Source: Chloroflexota bacterium (lineage in GTDB: Bacteria > Chloroflexota > Anaerolineae > B4-G1). Taken from it: DNA of 49,363 bases. Below are positions 6,563 to 15,681 of this stretch, piece after piece. Made by a program: the position numbers and the translations under genes. The stretch lies in contig JAAEPW010000310.1 in the NCBI GenBank assembly GCA_024232355.1, positions 1 through 49,363 of the forward strand. The letters run 5' to 3'. Each line of letters starts with the position of its first letter. The first letter of the stretch is position 1. The notes under the pieces were generated by a model, which was not told the DNA's origin, did no database searches, and was given only the letters and a program-made list of their open reading frames with translations.

Positions 6563-7437
6563 AGCACGCACTCGCGCATAGAAATCTCACCACAATGCGA
6601 TAGGGAGTCCGAGGACGCCCTGTGGGGCTCTAAGATGATCTCCAGGGTAGATAGGGATCGGGGAGGATAACACGCCTGAGAATCGTAGGTAGGCTCCCCC
6701 GCAGCGTAGCTCCTGAGCCATGCACCCCAATTGCCGGCCCGGCAATACTTCGCCTGACACTCTTCCGGCAACTTGCCCGTGTGAGGGATACACAACCGGA
6801 CGATAGGGGGTAGGATATGGAATGTATGCGAGTGCCCTCTCAGGCAAATCTCGGCATCCTTGGTGGACGCCAGCCGGTGCAGGTGGTTTGGTTCTGCTCC
6901 AGGCGTTCGCCCTCCTCCGTGCCCGTGACAGATAAAGGTGGTGATGGTCCGGAGGGAGCTACCTCTCTGGAACCTCAGCCTTACGAAGGCGCAGTCGGTG
7001 AGATCGGGCGCCTCTAGGGCATCGCAAAGCCATTGGTGGGGATCTTCGTTGTAGTATTTGACGATAGAGGCTTCGTGGTTGCCCCGGATCAGACCTAGAC
7101 ATTTGTCCTTGATCGGCTCTACCATGTCATAGAACCTGTTCCGCTCTTGCCTGACCACGTCCTTTAGACGCTCCCTGATGGTAACGGCATCACCCTCCAG
7201 TATCCAGTCGGGAATGGATTCAGGGGTGAACCTTCGGGAGTCCTGGGGCTTGATGGCGTCGACGTAGTCGCCTCCGCCCAGCCAATAGGCGTTGTCAGTA
7301 TCCTTGATCTTCCGGATCAGGCGTTTCAGGTAGGACTCGGCGCAGTTCCTGGCCCCTATGTGGGCGTCCCCTATGGCGTAGAGGTAGAACTTGTCAGACC
7401 TACTCTTGCACTTTATCAGCTTGTCTACGAGTTTCAC
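6559..7437 (-). CDS. Calcineurin-like metallophosphoesterase
   Basis: 292 residues with the complete metal-binding set: GDAHIG (23-28), GGDYVD (55-60), RGNHE (118-122), CHGHGGG (170-176) and RGHSH (200-204). The family hydrolyses phosphomono- or diesters on nucleotides or nucleic acids with two metal ions; phage members may process DNA ends or nucleotides. It is the last gene of the long minus block. Its start lies within the end of the previous gene (38-base overlap). Confidence 0.85.
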   Translation of the reverse strand: MKLVDKLIKCKSRSDKFYLYAIGDAHIGARNCAESYLKRLIRKIKDTDNAYWLGGGDYVDAIKPQDSRRFTPESIPDWILEGDAVTIRERLKDVVRQERNRFYDMVEPIKDKCLGLIRGNHEASIVKYYNEDPHQWLCDALEAPDLTDCAFVRLRFQRGSSLRTITTFICHGHGGGRTPGAEPNHLHRLASTKDAEICLRGHSHTFHILPPIVRLCIPHTGKLPEECQAKYCRAGNWGAWLRSYAAGEPTYDSQACYPPRSLSTLEIILEPHRASSDSLSHCGEISMRECVL

Positions 7438-7720
7438 GTTTTTTCTTCCTCCATAACGGTTCCCTTCTGACCACCAGTTCGTAGACCGCCTCTATGCAGC
7501 CAACGGGGATCTTGTTGCCCCCGTCCTTGAGGTCGGCGGGGTCGTCCAGAAACCATGATACCGACAGGGATAGGGTGGTATCGTCCTGGGAATCGACAAT
7601 CCCCATGACGCAACCCAAGGGGGCCGGTACATCTCGCTCCTCTGGGGTCTGCCAGCTAGAGTTGCCCATCCAGTCCCTGGCTTCAATGAGAACCAATGCA
7701 CCTCTGCGCAGTTTCTTCAT
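7400..7720 (-). CDS. Hypothetical protein
   Basis: 106 residues. The N-terminal half is beta-rich (GALVLIEARDWMG) and the C-terminal 20 residues are highly basic (WRKKKRETRRQADK). The ATG at 7720 is placed 7 bases after a TAAGAT -10 element with a TTGACA -35, so this gene and the phosphoesterase gene may have their own promoter and a leaderless message. No family recognised. Confidence 0.6.
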   Translation of the reverse strand: MKKLRRGALVLIEARDWMGNSSWQTPEERDVPAPLGCVMGIVDSQDDTTLSLSVSWFLDDPADLKDGGNKIPVGCIEAVYELVVRREPLWRKKKRETRRQADKVQE

Positions 7721-7727
7721 GTGTCCT

Positions 7728-7755
7728 ATCTTATCATGTGCGAACCCCCTGTCAA
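7728..7755 (-). promoter_or_regulatory. Sigma70-type promoter, ATG at +1 geometry
   Basis: On the minus strand: TTGACA (7755-7750), 16-base spacer, TAAGAT (7733-7728), 7 bases, then ATG at 7720. There is no room for a ribosome-binding site. The same layout occurs before 39491, 42784 and 43055. The -35 overlaps the end of the upstream gene. Confidence 0.6.
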
Positions 7756-8120
7756 GGGGTTTTGTCTTGAATAATGATCTCCAGCTTGGTCACGACCTCC
7801 CGCTGGAGCATGGCGACGTCGTCGAGCTTCGTCTCGTTCTTCTCCACGCCCTGTTGGAGTTGAGATAGCTGCTTCTCCACGTTCTTTAGCTGGGCAGACG
7901 TCTGGGCGTCGGACAGCGTATGGTCCTTGCAAACCCTCGTTCCCTCCTGGTAGATCCGGGCCACAGTCTCCCTGAGCTTGACTACCTCTGCGTCGTTGGT
8001 AGCCACCTTGGCTGCTGCCTGCCATGCAAAACCAGCCGAGAAGATCATTGCGCCAGTCAATGGTGTCAATATGGCAAGCCACATAATCACCCTCCGTCCG
8101 ATACCGTTTTGTTCAGCCAT
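7752..8120 (-). CDS. Membrane-anchored coiled-coil protein
   Basis: 122 residues. One membrane segment at about 12-36 (VIMWLAILTPLTGAMIFSAGF) follows a short basic N-terminus; the rest is a long helical coiled coil (LKNVEKQLSQLQQGVEKNETKLDDVAML). The shape fits an inner-membrane spanin or a holin-associated protein, and the place after the core genes suits a lysis role, but no outer partner or endolysin is seen. Single Cys at about 64. Confidence 0.6.
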   Translation of the reverse strand: MAEQNGIGRRVIMWLAILTPLTGAMIFSAGFAWQAAAKVATNDAEVVKLRETVARIYQEGTRVCKDHTLSDAQTSAQLKNVEKQLSQLQQGVEKNETKLDDVAMLQREVVTKLEIIIQDKTP

Positions 8121-8127
8121 TCGTCCC

Positions 8128-8256
8128 TCATTTTATTAGACTTCGCCTGATATAATTGCGTAGTTCCTTGACTTGCTTCAGCAGCCGCTTCTTCTGCTGG
8201 GTAAGGTGGTCTACCATGTCCTCCAATCTTCTGATGCGCTTGTCCTTGTCGTCCAT
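8128..8256 (-). CDS. Small charged coiled-coil peptide
   Basis: 42 residues (MDDKDKRIRRLEDMVDHLTQ...), one continuous amphipathic helix with heptad leucines and many Lys/Arg. TTGAGGT lies nine bases upstream and overlaps the stop of the big core gene. It sits between the core gene and the membrane coiled-coil gene, with which it could pair. No family recognised. Confidence 0.5.
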   Translation of the reverse strand: MDDKDKRIRRLEDMVDHLTQQKKRLLKQVKELRNYIRRSLIK

Positions 8257-8266
8257 ATTTGCGACC

Positions 8267-11200
8267 TCAACGCTGAACCTCGTCTCTCACGGCGGCCATT
8301 AAGTCAGTGACGAGTGTTTCGATTTCTTCGTTCGTCAAATCCCCTCTCTCCTTGGCCCATTCTATGAATGCCATCTTGTCGTCATTCGACATTGTCATGG
8401 CAGCGTAAGCCAACGGCTGTCGCCAGCGGAGAACTCGATTGGCCAAGCTCTTGACGTTGTTGTATCTGTCCTCTTCAGCAACAATGCGAACCGCCTCTTT
8501 TACGTTACCGCGAGCAATGGCCGAGTTGATTTCGCGGTCTATCTTAGACGTTTCTATTTCCTTGTCGCCCTCGAACTCCCGCAGCATTCTGCCGAACTTA
8601 CCGCCTGGGCCGTAGAAGAACTTGTTGCCAGTGAACATTGCCTTGAGGTCGGCCCGCTGGGCCTTCCAGTCTGTCCATACCGACAGCGCCTTGGCAATGC
8701 TCTCGAAGGCCGCATCCTTGTCCTGTTGTCGCCCCTTCCTGAAATAAGTGAAACCTATAGCCAAGCTGGTCATTATCTTGCTGACCGTGTTCTTGTCTTT
8801 GGACTTGAAGTTGACCAGTTCCCGATAGAACGGTGTCCCCAGTTTGAAGAATTCGCCCAGCGGATCTTCGGACGCCTTCCGTCGCGGGCCAGTCATAAAG
8901 CGAAGCAGTAGGGAGGGCATTGTCGCCAAGTTCAACCCCAATGTCTGGCGGAACTCTCGCTGTGTCAGCTTTGCACCCTCAAGCAACGGATCGGACAGCG
9001 CGATAACGGTGTCAGTATTTGTCTCTGGATTATGGATGACGACGCGGTAGCCCTTCTCGGTGTAGACGTCCCGCTCATCGCCGAGCGACAATAAAATGCC
9101 GGCAACGACGCTGGGGAGTCCGTACTTGATGAACATCTTGTAGCCGACCGTGCGGAGCAGGGGGCCAGCTTCCTTGACTGGGTGAGGGGCGATGCGCTTC
9201 CAGAAGAACTTGAAGTTGCCTACTTTGTACTTCGGCGTGAACCCTATCTTGGTGGCCCATCTGCTCGTACTCTTGGGCAGGTCGCTGTACTTGACCATCG
9301 CTTCATTCACCCACTCGACCACCTCGAAGTCTGTCGCTCCTTTGAATTTAGGGTGGTCTTTGACGGCGTGCCAGCAAGCAATGCGGATTATCTCGTCGAG
9401 ATTCCACGTCGTTTTCTCGTTGAATTCCTCCAGATTCTTTAGGTAATTGGCTGGGTTGAGCCACTTCTTGGCCCACTTGGCTGTCTTCTCGCCAGAGGTT
9501 AATCGGATTTCGTCCAGCATCTTGTTGGTGATTTGCTCGGCAGTCTCGCCGTACTTACTGGTACTGTTGAACAAGCCCGCTCGCCGTAACTTGTCGTAGG
9601 TTTCTCCGTTATCAATGAAGGTATTGATGCCTTGTGCCAGTCCCCGGATGGACGGGACGAACCCTGCCGCTCGCCACATCTGAACCAAGTCGTTCTTGGT
9701 CATTACTAACGGATTGTAGAACCCGATTATTTTGAAGGCGTGATTGACGCTGTCGTATGCTCGCTCAAGAATGTCTCCAGGCCCTTGGCCGGCAGCGTAT
9801 GTGTAAGTCAATTCCTTCAGTGCTTCGGCCACAGGTTGCGGGTATTTGCGATGTCTCGTCTTGTGAAGAACCTCGCCCTTCTTGTTCGTCCAACTGGAGT
9901 GGGATACGCTCTTCGGGAATATCTGCTCTGACACGCGAACCCAATCGCTCGGGGCCTCCTCTTCCCAGAGGGACAGGTGCGAGTTCTCGTTGATAGCCGT
10001 AATGAGTTGATCGGCCATCTGGGCACGCAGGAGCTTGACCCTCATGTGGGCGTACATAACAGCCAGCGGCGCCCTGACGTAGCCATCCTTCTCTGCCGCT
10101 TCTAGGGTCGGAAATTTTCTTCCTATCAGGCCGTATGGGGTGTCGGTTATTTTCTTCCCACCGAACCAGGACTTGATTCCCGTGTGAGGTGTTTCGCTAT
10201 AGTAGTGATGGAGATATTGCAGGTTCTTGAGGCCCTCCAATGCCTTCTCCATCTGCTCTATCTTCAGGACGTCAGGCTCATTCGCCGTCCATGACTGTTC
10301 AATCCTATCGGTTAGGTACTCGATCTGGTTGTTCGGCCAATTGGCGGTGACGCCCAACTCCTCTAGTCCTTCGGCGCTGCGCTCGATGCCGGCCACCAGG
10401 GAGTCATACGTCTCTTGCAATTCCGGTGGTATACCTTCAGGGAATCGCTCGGGGAACTTTCCCGCTTGCTCCCGGTAGTCAGCGAGGTACTGCTCCTGCC
10501 CTGGGGTCAGGTTGGTCAACCCGACGTCCTTGCTCTCTTGGGCAGCGAGCTTGTCGATGACCCGCATCTGCTCTTCGTATTCAGTGAGGGCCTGACGGAC
10601 ATCTGCCTCCAGGCCACGGAATCGCTCTAAGTAGGGGAGAACCTTGCCCGGAATCTCGGCGGCCTGCGCCCCAGCCCTGGCTAACGGCTCAAGATTGACT
10701 TGGCCTAGCTCCTCTGTGACGAAGCGATGTGCTACCCCCTCCGCCCCGGGGGCGGGGGCCATAGGGGCTTTGACTGCTTCTGGATTTAAGACAATGACAT
10801 CTCCGCTGTGGGGACGAAAGACCGCATCATACCCCTTGCCTCGCAATACATCTGCGAATTTCCGAGAAACTGCGTTCGCGAGACCTGGCTCGGGCGGCAA
10901 CTCTTCCCAAGACGACCACGTATCAGCAAAATCGGGGTTTTCTTTCTTCCATAGCTCCCACGCCTCTTCCCGGCTCTCGTTGTAAATCAATTCCCCGGCG
11001 TCGTCTGTCACGAGAACTTTGTCTGTATCAACCACCGCATCGATAACACGTTGCTGAACCTTGCCACTGCGACCAGTGGCTATCTCAGCTTCTCTGGGGT
11101 CGATGTTGTAGAAAACGCCCCAAGGTTCACCGAACGCCCCAGATTTTCCTGCTCCCTCGGGAATTACTGGGAGCCCCTCGAATTCCTGTGTCGTCGCATG

Positions 11201-12655
11201 AAATATTCTTGTTGGTATCCCCTTAGCCGTCACCCCCTCCGCCCCAGGGGCGGGTTCACCAGTCTGCAATTCGGCAGGGGCCTGCTCGGCTTGCGCCTTA
11301 GTGAGAGCTTCAACCAGGATAGACTTCTTCTGGTTGGCTGGAACACCAGCCTGCTTGGCTAGCTTCTGCAAGCCCCTGTAAGACATCTCCGCAAGATTGT
11401 TCTTCGGCTGTGGCGTCGGGCCGGCGGGTTGAATAGGAGCATGGACCCTGATGTCTGCACCGCGAAAGACGATGTCCGTGCTTGTTGTTTCCGGGGCTGC
11501 ACCTGCTGTTCGCTCAACTACTTGTTGCGCAGTAACCATTCTCCCTTTTAGGATATCTTTGGCGCGAACCACCTTCTTAAATTCAGCCTCAAATCCCTTG
11601 GCCCTGTCAGGTCGATACTTCTCTATGAGCCTTCTTGCGGCACCTGCAACTTCCTCGTCTGTGGCGTCCGGTCCCAGCCCGAGAGTTCGCAGTGCCCTAG
11701 CCTCCAGTGTCGGGCCCAGAGCTTTTCGCAGCGCCACCCTTGTACCACTAGCACCAAGACTGAATAGTGCGCCTATCGTCATGTCCTGGATTACAGCCCC
11801 GGCCCCCTCGTATCCATAGTCTGCTTCGGTTGGGTCTACGTACTCGCTAACCGACTTGGATATCTCGTCAACTGTAGCTCCGGCACCAAAGAGCTTCGCC
11901 ATCTCGTTTGCCCTGCGAAGCACGCCCTCGGCCTTGGGGTCGATGACGCCAATCTTCCGGCCAATAGCACCGGCGCTACTTAACCGCCCAGAGAACTCTG
12001 CCAAGTCGCCCATGAACTGAGACACGCCAGATGGATTATAGGCCGCAGCGTAATTTATCGCCTCTTCCAATGTCATCTGCTTGGCTTCGTCGTCCATCCA
12101 GTCGTTGGGCATAACGTTCTTAAGGCCGGCCCATGCCATATCTGGTAGGCCGAACAGGAGGCCATTGCCTAGTTTATAGGCCATGTGCAGAGGGCCGGAT
12201 ACAGCCTGCCGAAAGACCTTGTCCGCCTTCGCCATGCGATCTGCGTCAGGAGGTAATGCATACCGGGATTCACCAAAGACAGACTTTTTGAACTTATCCC
12301 ACTTGCTTTCCTCGGCAGCCTCAATCCATTCACCTTGCGGAACGACCGGGGGCGGCAACTTAGGACCACTTGGTTCCGGGATCTTCCCCCTGGAATACTG
12401 CGGGTAATCCTGATAGAAGGGCAGGGTCGCCGTTAAGGGCTCGTAGTCGCGGATGACATCCTTGACAGGAACGCCCAGGTCCTTGCCAATAGACCATGTA
12501 TCCTTGATTCGCTGCTGAACATCAGGCTGCGACTCTGCGCCTTTGAGATGCGGCGGAGTCCCGTAACGTCTTCGCAATTCATTAAGCTCAGAGCTAGGAC
12601 CGTAACGTCGCTCAAGTTCGTCCAATGCTTGGTCTTTTATCTGTCTCTCGCTCAC
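8267..12655 (-). CDS. Giant polyvalent internal virion protein (gp16-like position)
   Basis: 1462 residues, GTG start at 12655 (the only good in-frame start). Modules in order: a J-domain-like region (about 321-370, LGLGPDATDEEVAGAARRL then KYRPD) in which the HPD motif is RPD; a SAP/Rho-N-like helix pair (about 418-455); an ADP-ribosyltransferase-fold-like region (about 480-632, IFHATT, GVFYNIDPREA, GYDAVF, VIVLNPEAVK); then about 830 residues of helical, partly membrane-prone core-protein sequence. Size and position after gp14- and gp15-like genes match the T7 gp16 slot, so it is probably ejected with the DNA. Such phage proteins carrying effector domains are known as polyvalent proteins. 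Catalytic activity of the ART-like part is unproven. The module is flanked by a repeated PAPGAEGV sequence. Confidence 0.8.
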   Translation of the reverse strand: MSERQIKDQALDELERRYGPSSELNELRRRYGTPPHLKGAESQPDVQQRIKDTWSIGKDLGVPVKDVIRDYEPLTATLPFYQDYPQYSRGKIPEPSGPKLPPPVVPQGEWIEAAEESKWDKFKKSVFGESRYALPPDADRMAKADKVFRQAVSGPLHMAYKLGNGLLFGLPDMAWAGLKNVMPNDWMDDEAKQMTLEEAINYAAAYNPSGVSQFMGDLAEFSGRLSSAGAIGRKIGVIDPKAEGVLRRANEMAKLFGAGATVDEISKSVSEYVDPTEADYGYEGAGAVIQDMTIGALFSLGASGTRVALRKALGPTLEARALRTLGLGPDATDEEVAGAARRLIEKYRPDRAKGFEAEFKKVVRAKDILKGRMVTAQQVVERTAGAAPETTSTDIVFRGADIRVHAPIQPAGPTPQPKNNLAEMSYRGLQKLAKQAGVPANQKKSILVEALTKAQAEQAPAELQTGEPAPGAEGVTAKGIPTRIFHATTQEFEGLPVIPEGAGKSGAFGEPWGVFYNIDPREAEIATGRSGKVQQRVIDAVVDTDKVLVTDDAGELIYNESREEAWELWKKENPDFADTWSSWEELPPEPGLANAVSRKFADVLRGKGYDAVFRPHSGDVIVLNPEAVKAPMAPAPGAEGVAHRFVTEELGQVNLEPLARAGAQAAEIPGKVLPYLERFRGLEADVRQALTEYEEQMRVIDKLAAQESKDVGLTNLTPGQEQYLADYREQAGKFPERFPEGIPPELQETYDSLVAGIERSAEGLEELGVTANWPNNQIEYLTDRIEQSWTANEPDVLKIEQMEKALEGLKNLQYLHHYYSETPHTGIKSWFGGKKITDTPYGLIGRKFPTLEAAEKDGYVRAPLAVMYAHMRVKLLRAQMADQLITAINENSHLSLWEEEAPSDWVRVSEQIFPKSVSHSSWTNKKGEVLHKTRHRKYPQPVAEALKELTYTYAAGQGPGDILERAYDSVNHAFKIIGFYNPLVMTKNDLVQMWRAAGFVPSIRGLAQGINTFIDNGETYDKLRRAGLFNSTSKYGETAEQITNKMLDEIRLTSGEKTAKWAKKWLNPANYLKNLEEFNEKTTWNLDEIIRIACWHAVKDHPKFKGATDFEVVEWVNEAMVKYSDLPKSTSRWATKIGFTPKYKVGNFKFFWKRIAPHPVKEAGPLLRTVGYKMFIKYGLPSVVAGILLSLGDERDVYTEKGYRVVIHNPETNTDTVIALSDPLLEGAKLTQREFRQTLGLNLATMPSLLLRFMTGPRRKASEDPLGEFFKLGTPFYRELVNFKSKDKNTVSKIMTSLAIGFTYFRKGRQQDKDAAFESIAKALSVWTDWKAQRADLKAMFTGNKFFYGPGGKFGRMLREFEGDKEIETSKIDREINSAIARGNVKEAVRIVAEEDRYNNVKSLANRVLRWRQPLAYAAMTMSNDDKMAFIEWAKERGDLTNEEIETLVTDLMAAVRDEVQR
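10734..10756. repeat. Direct repeat/palindrome, downstream copy
   Basis: Pattern ACCCCCTCCGCCCC, then G, then GGGCGGG; the partner at 11232-11254 differs in one base. Each contains the dyad CCGCCCC/GGGGCGG. It encodes PAPGAEGV and marks the C-terminal border of the ART-like module. Confidence 0.7.
11232..11254. repeat. Direct repeat/palindrome, upstream copy
   Basis: Same 23-base palindromic sequence as at 10734-10756 with one mismatch (A for G at the centre). It marks the N-terminal border of the ART-like module on the minus-strand gene. Confidence 0.7.
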
Positions 12656-12657
12656 TT

Positions 12658-14118
12658 TTACCGTCCAGTTATTACATCAACTATCTGTTCGACCGATGCC
12701 GTTGGAAAGTCTTCGGGCCTTAGCGGAACCCGTGCGTTTTTCAACTGCTTCTGCCTGTCAACTTGAAGCTGATCCACTTCGGCATCGGTGCGATTTAGAT
12801 ACTCGTACAGTAGCGCTTCGGCTTGCTGTGAAAACTCAGTTCCAGTTTTCTCTGGATTGTTTTGTAGCCATTCCCGCATCTCGTCATCGTAGCGAGCTAG
12901 GTGCCAGAACTCGATTTTCCGTCGATCCCTGAATAAGTCTTGAACAGAAAGTTCCTTGCCCTCCAGAATCCTCGCAAACACGTCGTCCTCGCTGTAGGTT
13001 ACTAACTGTTGCTTGCCCCTGCTGTAGCTCAGCGTTAATGCTTGGGCCTGACTCTGTTTCAACTCACTGCTCGCCGCACCCATGATTTGTTTGTATTCGC
13101 CGCCATTAATACCGTCGTCAACGGTCATGGCATTGCGGGCGTCCAGTTCGAGTTCCTTGATTGTCGTTGTCCCCTTCCATATCCCCGTGGCCTGATTCGC
13201 CAATTCGGCAGCCAAAACCGGGTTTCCTTCGGATCGTTGGTTAACAACAATTTGGCTCCATGCCTTCGCGTCCGATGCCGACAACATATGGGCCCGCCTC
13301 GCAACAGACTCAGTAGTCAGTTCGCCCCGCAATAATTCGGCAGATAACTCTTTGCTGGCCATGTCTGAGTTAACACTAGCCATAGCCTTGACACGAGACT
13401 CTATGGCCGTCTTTTCGGTGGCAGAAAGAACCCTGGAATCCTGCACAAGCTTTTTGGCTTCCTCGGTCTTGCCAAACCTGCCCAAGACCTCCGCGTGTTG
13501 GCCCACCACAATCTTCTCCAGTTCGCCTTCGGCAAACCACCCCTCGTACCCGGCCATGAGGATGTCTAAGTCAGCCTCCAGCATGGCTTCGCTGGGGGTG
13601 TCTGTACTATAATGCTGCTCGAAAGCTCTAGCAATTTCAGCAGGGGCCTGATTGCGGTGCAAGTCCCGCTCCTGGCGGTGCAGGATGGTATCTATGTTCT
13701 GCCTCCCTGCAATGCGCTTAACATCAAAGTTAGTGCCAAGCCTTGCGGCAACGCGACTATTCTGGCCCTTGAGCAGATTGCCTTCCTGCCTCTCCATATC
13801 AGTAACGTAGCTCTTCCGGAACGCATCGAACTCCGCTTGGTCGTCGAAATCCGTCTCGGTTGCAAGCTTCTCGTGCTGATATTGAAGTTCATTGTACTGC
13901 GATTGGATATGGGCGACGGACGCTGCGTCTCTGATCTCCTGTCGCCTGAGTTCTATCTTCGCGAGAGATTGGGCGAAGCTACCAACATCTATCCCCAATT
14001 GGGCCATGCCCTTGTACTGGGCCTCTTCTCCCGTCCTCGCTACTGACGGAGAGATGGTAGAGGCTGGCCCTCGGGCCGAAATGTTTCCACTTGACATATA
14101 TCTGCGTATTGGTGGCAT
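12658..14118 (-). CDS. Internal virion (core/ejection) protein, gp15-like position
   Basis: 486 residues, almost wholly helical, with long coiled-coil stretches (QYNELQYQHEKLATETDFDD, AELLRGELTTESVARRAHM) and TPR-like helical pairs, no Cys. The N-terminal 30 residues are Ser/Pro/Gly rich. It stands between the gp14-like and giant gp16-like genes, the T7 gp15 slot, so it probably builds the ejected core tube in the periplasm. Assignment is by position and composition. Confidence 0.65.
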   Translation of the reverse strand: MPPIRRYMSSGNISARGPASTISPSVARTGEEAQYKGMAQLGIDVGSFAQSLAKIELRRQEIRDAASVAHIQSQYNELQYQHEKLATETDFDDQAEFDAFRKSYVTDMERQEGNLLKGQNSRVAARLGTNFDVKRIAGRQNIDTILHRQERDLHRNQAPAEIARAFEQHYSTDTPSEAMLEADLDILMAGYEGWFAEGELEKIVVGQHAEVLGRFGKTEEAKKLVQDSRVLSATEKTAIESRVKAMASVNSDMASKELSAELLRGELTTESVARRAHMLSASDAKAWSQIVVNQRSEGNPVLAAELANQATGIWKGTTTIKELELDARNAMTVDDGINGGEYKQIMGAASSELKQSQAQALTLSYSRGKQQLVTYSEDDVFARILEGKELSVQDLFRDRRKIEFWHLARYDDEMREWLQNNPEKTGTEFSQQAEALLYEYLNRTDAEVDQLQVDRQKQLKNARVPLRPEDFPTASVEQIVDVITGR

Positions 14119-14120
14119 TT

Positions 14121-14762
14121 TCAGCGTCCCGTAATGAAGGCTTTACTTTTATCGTAGATGCTGCTGTGGCTTGTGCCCGCACCAACCGACAAGCTCTTAT
14201 AGACTCCGATCTGGCCCAGGCCCGACAATCCTGTTCCCAAGGCACTCAGACCGGCGCCCCGCATAGCATACTTGCCCTGGCTTTTGTAGGACTTCGCCTG
14301 CATCATGTGGCCGGTGGCTTGGCTCATAGCGAACTGAGCAGCCTCGGCACCCTCTGCGAGAACCATTTGCCGATCCATCTCTAGCTGGGTCGCAGTATCG
14401 GCCTGTACCACTTGTGGAGTACCAGTGCCAGAGAGGACCCCGCCTCGGCCGTACTGGGTTCTTTGGGTCGCCAGTAGCGCCTCGCCTTTGCGCTCCAATT
14501 GCTCGGCGGCTATGCCGGCCTTCCTCTCTTCCGCCTCGGCCTGGTTCCTCGCCACTTGGGCGTTGTACTCGGAGATGGCCGCAGCGTCCTCTGATTGCTG
14601 CTGTTGCGCCCTACCAGCCCCAATCGCCCCAATCGCAGAGATGGCCGTTCCGGCGATCATCATAGGGATCGCCAAGAACCCGGCCCGGCAGACGTCAGAG
14701 TCTGAACCGAACGACATGCCCGTCAGTACGCACCACAAGATTCCTATCGCCAATGTCTTCAT
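14121..14762 (-). CDS. Internal virion protein gp14-like
   Basis: 213 residues from ATG at 14762, which overlaps the upstream stop by ATGA; a longer frame from 14999 is a shadow. A hydrophobic region (FLAIPMMIAGTAISAIGAIG) is followed by Gln/Ala/Glu-rich helix (RAQQQQSEDAAAISEYNAQV), then RGGVLSGTGTPQ and glycine-rich LSALGTGLSGLGQIG. This arrangement is typical of phage virion core proteins of the T7 gp14 group, which insert into the host outer membrane at ejection. An N-terminal signal-like segment is unusual. Confidence 0.75.
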   Translation of the reverse strand: MKTLAIGILWCVLTGMSFGSDSDVCRAGFLAIPMMIAGTAISAIGAIGAGRAQQQQSEDAAAISEYNAQVARNQAEAEERKAGIAAEQLERKGEALLATQRTQYGRGGVLSGTGTPQVVQADTATQLEMDRQMVLAEGAEAAQFAMSQATGHMMQAKSYKSQGKYAMRGAGLSALGTGLSGLGQIGVYKSLSVGAGTSHSSIYDKSKAFITGR

Positions 14763-15181
14763 CGTCTCACCATTGAATACATATATGCGTCTGCTCCATT
14801 CGGGTAGAACTTCTCCATCAGCCCTTCGCGATGGAAACCCATCACCTCCAGCATCCTCACCGCCTGGGGCCAGTCGGCCCTGGCAGTGGCCTGGACCCTG
14901 TGGTAGTCCGACTTGTCCATCAGCATCGCCAATACCTCTTTGGCTGTGCGATACGACCGATGACCGTGCCGCTGTGCGTTTCGATGAAAGATCACCCACG
15001 CTTCACCCACACCCTTCCAGTACCAGTTGATCCCGCCGACGAAGATGATACCACCATCGTCGTCCCAAGCCGTAACCGCCGGCTGTTCCGAAAGCAAATC
15101 CCGGTTGCCCTTGACCAGTTCGTCCAAGGGGTCCTCTAGGACAGCATCTATATCTTCTGGTACTGTTTCTGTTACTTTCAT
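14759..15181 (-). CDS. gp13-like GNAT-fold virion protein
   Basis: 140 residues. Features of the acetyltransferase-like fold: VTAWDDDGGIIFVGGINWY, GEAWVIFH, then VRMLEVMGFHREGLMEKF and a Tyr-rich end. T7 gp13-type proteins share this fold without a proven enzymatic role and help core assembly. Its place directly before the gp14-like gene matches T7-type gene order. Start overlaps the upstream stop as TAATG. Confidence 0.7.
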   Translation of the reverse strand: MKVTETVPEDIDAVLEDPLDELVKGNRDLLSEQPAVTAWDDDGGIIFVGGINWYWKGVGEAWVIFHRNAQRHGHRSYRTAKEVLAMLMDKSDYHRVQATARADWPQAVRMLEVMGFHREGLMEKFYPNGADAYMYSMVRR

Positions 15182-15681
15182 TATGTAGTCGTGACATTTC
15201 CGCTCGCATCAAAGCCCAGTGTCGTTGACGCTCTCGCAATGAGATCGTCTACCTCTACCGTCGTAGATTCGGGTATGGGGACCTTGATGCACCTGCCTAC
15301 CTGTTCCTGGAGATCGGCGACTAGCATGAACAGCTTGTCAATCGCCTGCTCCAACGCTTCGGCATCCATATCGTCGTTGTTGATCGGGTCGTACACCTGC
15401 GTGTCGGTCGTGTCCCTATACAGGTATACGTTCAAGCTACTCGCTACGAACGGCGTCAGGGTCGTAACCGACCCGCCGGTGTAGTTGGGAGTGCCCGTAC
15501 CCGTCAAGCTCACGGTGTAATGGGTGTCTTTGGTCAGCGCGACAATCGCGCCGGTCGTCGGGTTCTGAGTAACGGCCTTGACCTCGGCGGCAGCCAACAC
15601 GGGGAACGTGAAGCTGATCGTCTGGGCCGCGCCCGTTCCGGTGGTGCCGGTATCAATTTGGGTATTACTACTCACTGTCAT
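15181..15681 (-). CDS. Tail fibre/spike adaptor (T7 fibre N-terminal type)
   Basis: 166 residues. FTFPVLAAAEVKAV, DTHYTVSLTGTGTPN, GGSVTT and then YDPINNDDMDAEALEQAID with LQEQVGRCIKVP are the hallmarks of the T7-like fibre N-terminal (nozzle-binding) domain. The usual receptor-binding C-terminal part is missing: the protein ends GFDASGNVTTT just past the adaptor. It could act as an adaptor for a separately encoded fibre. It overlaps the preceding gene by 14 bases. Confidence 0.75.
   Translation of the reverse strand: MTVSSNTQIDTGTTGTGAAQTISFTFPVLAAAEVKAVTQNPTTGAIVALTKDTHYTVSLTGTGTPNYTGGSVTTLTPFVASSLNVYLYRDTTDTQVYDPINNDDMDAEALEQAIDKLFMLVADLQEQVGRCIKVPIPESTTVEVDDLIARASTTLGFDASGNVTTT

Noticed and set aside
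6559..8256. Endolysin or lysis cassette
   Set aside because: Membrane and coiled-coil proteins are present, but no muramidase, amidase or peptidase motif is visible.
14763..14999. N-terminal extension of the gp14-like protein
   Set aside because: It lies wholly within the gp13-like gene in another frame; the ATG at 14762 with ATGA overlap is the natural start.
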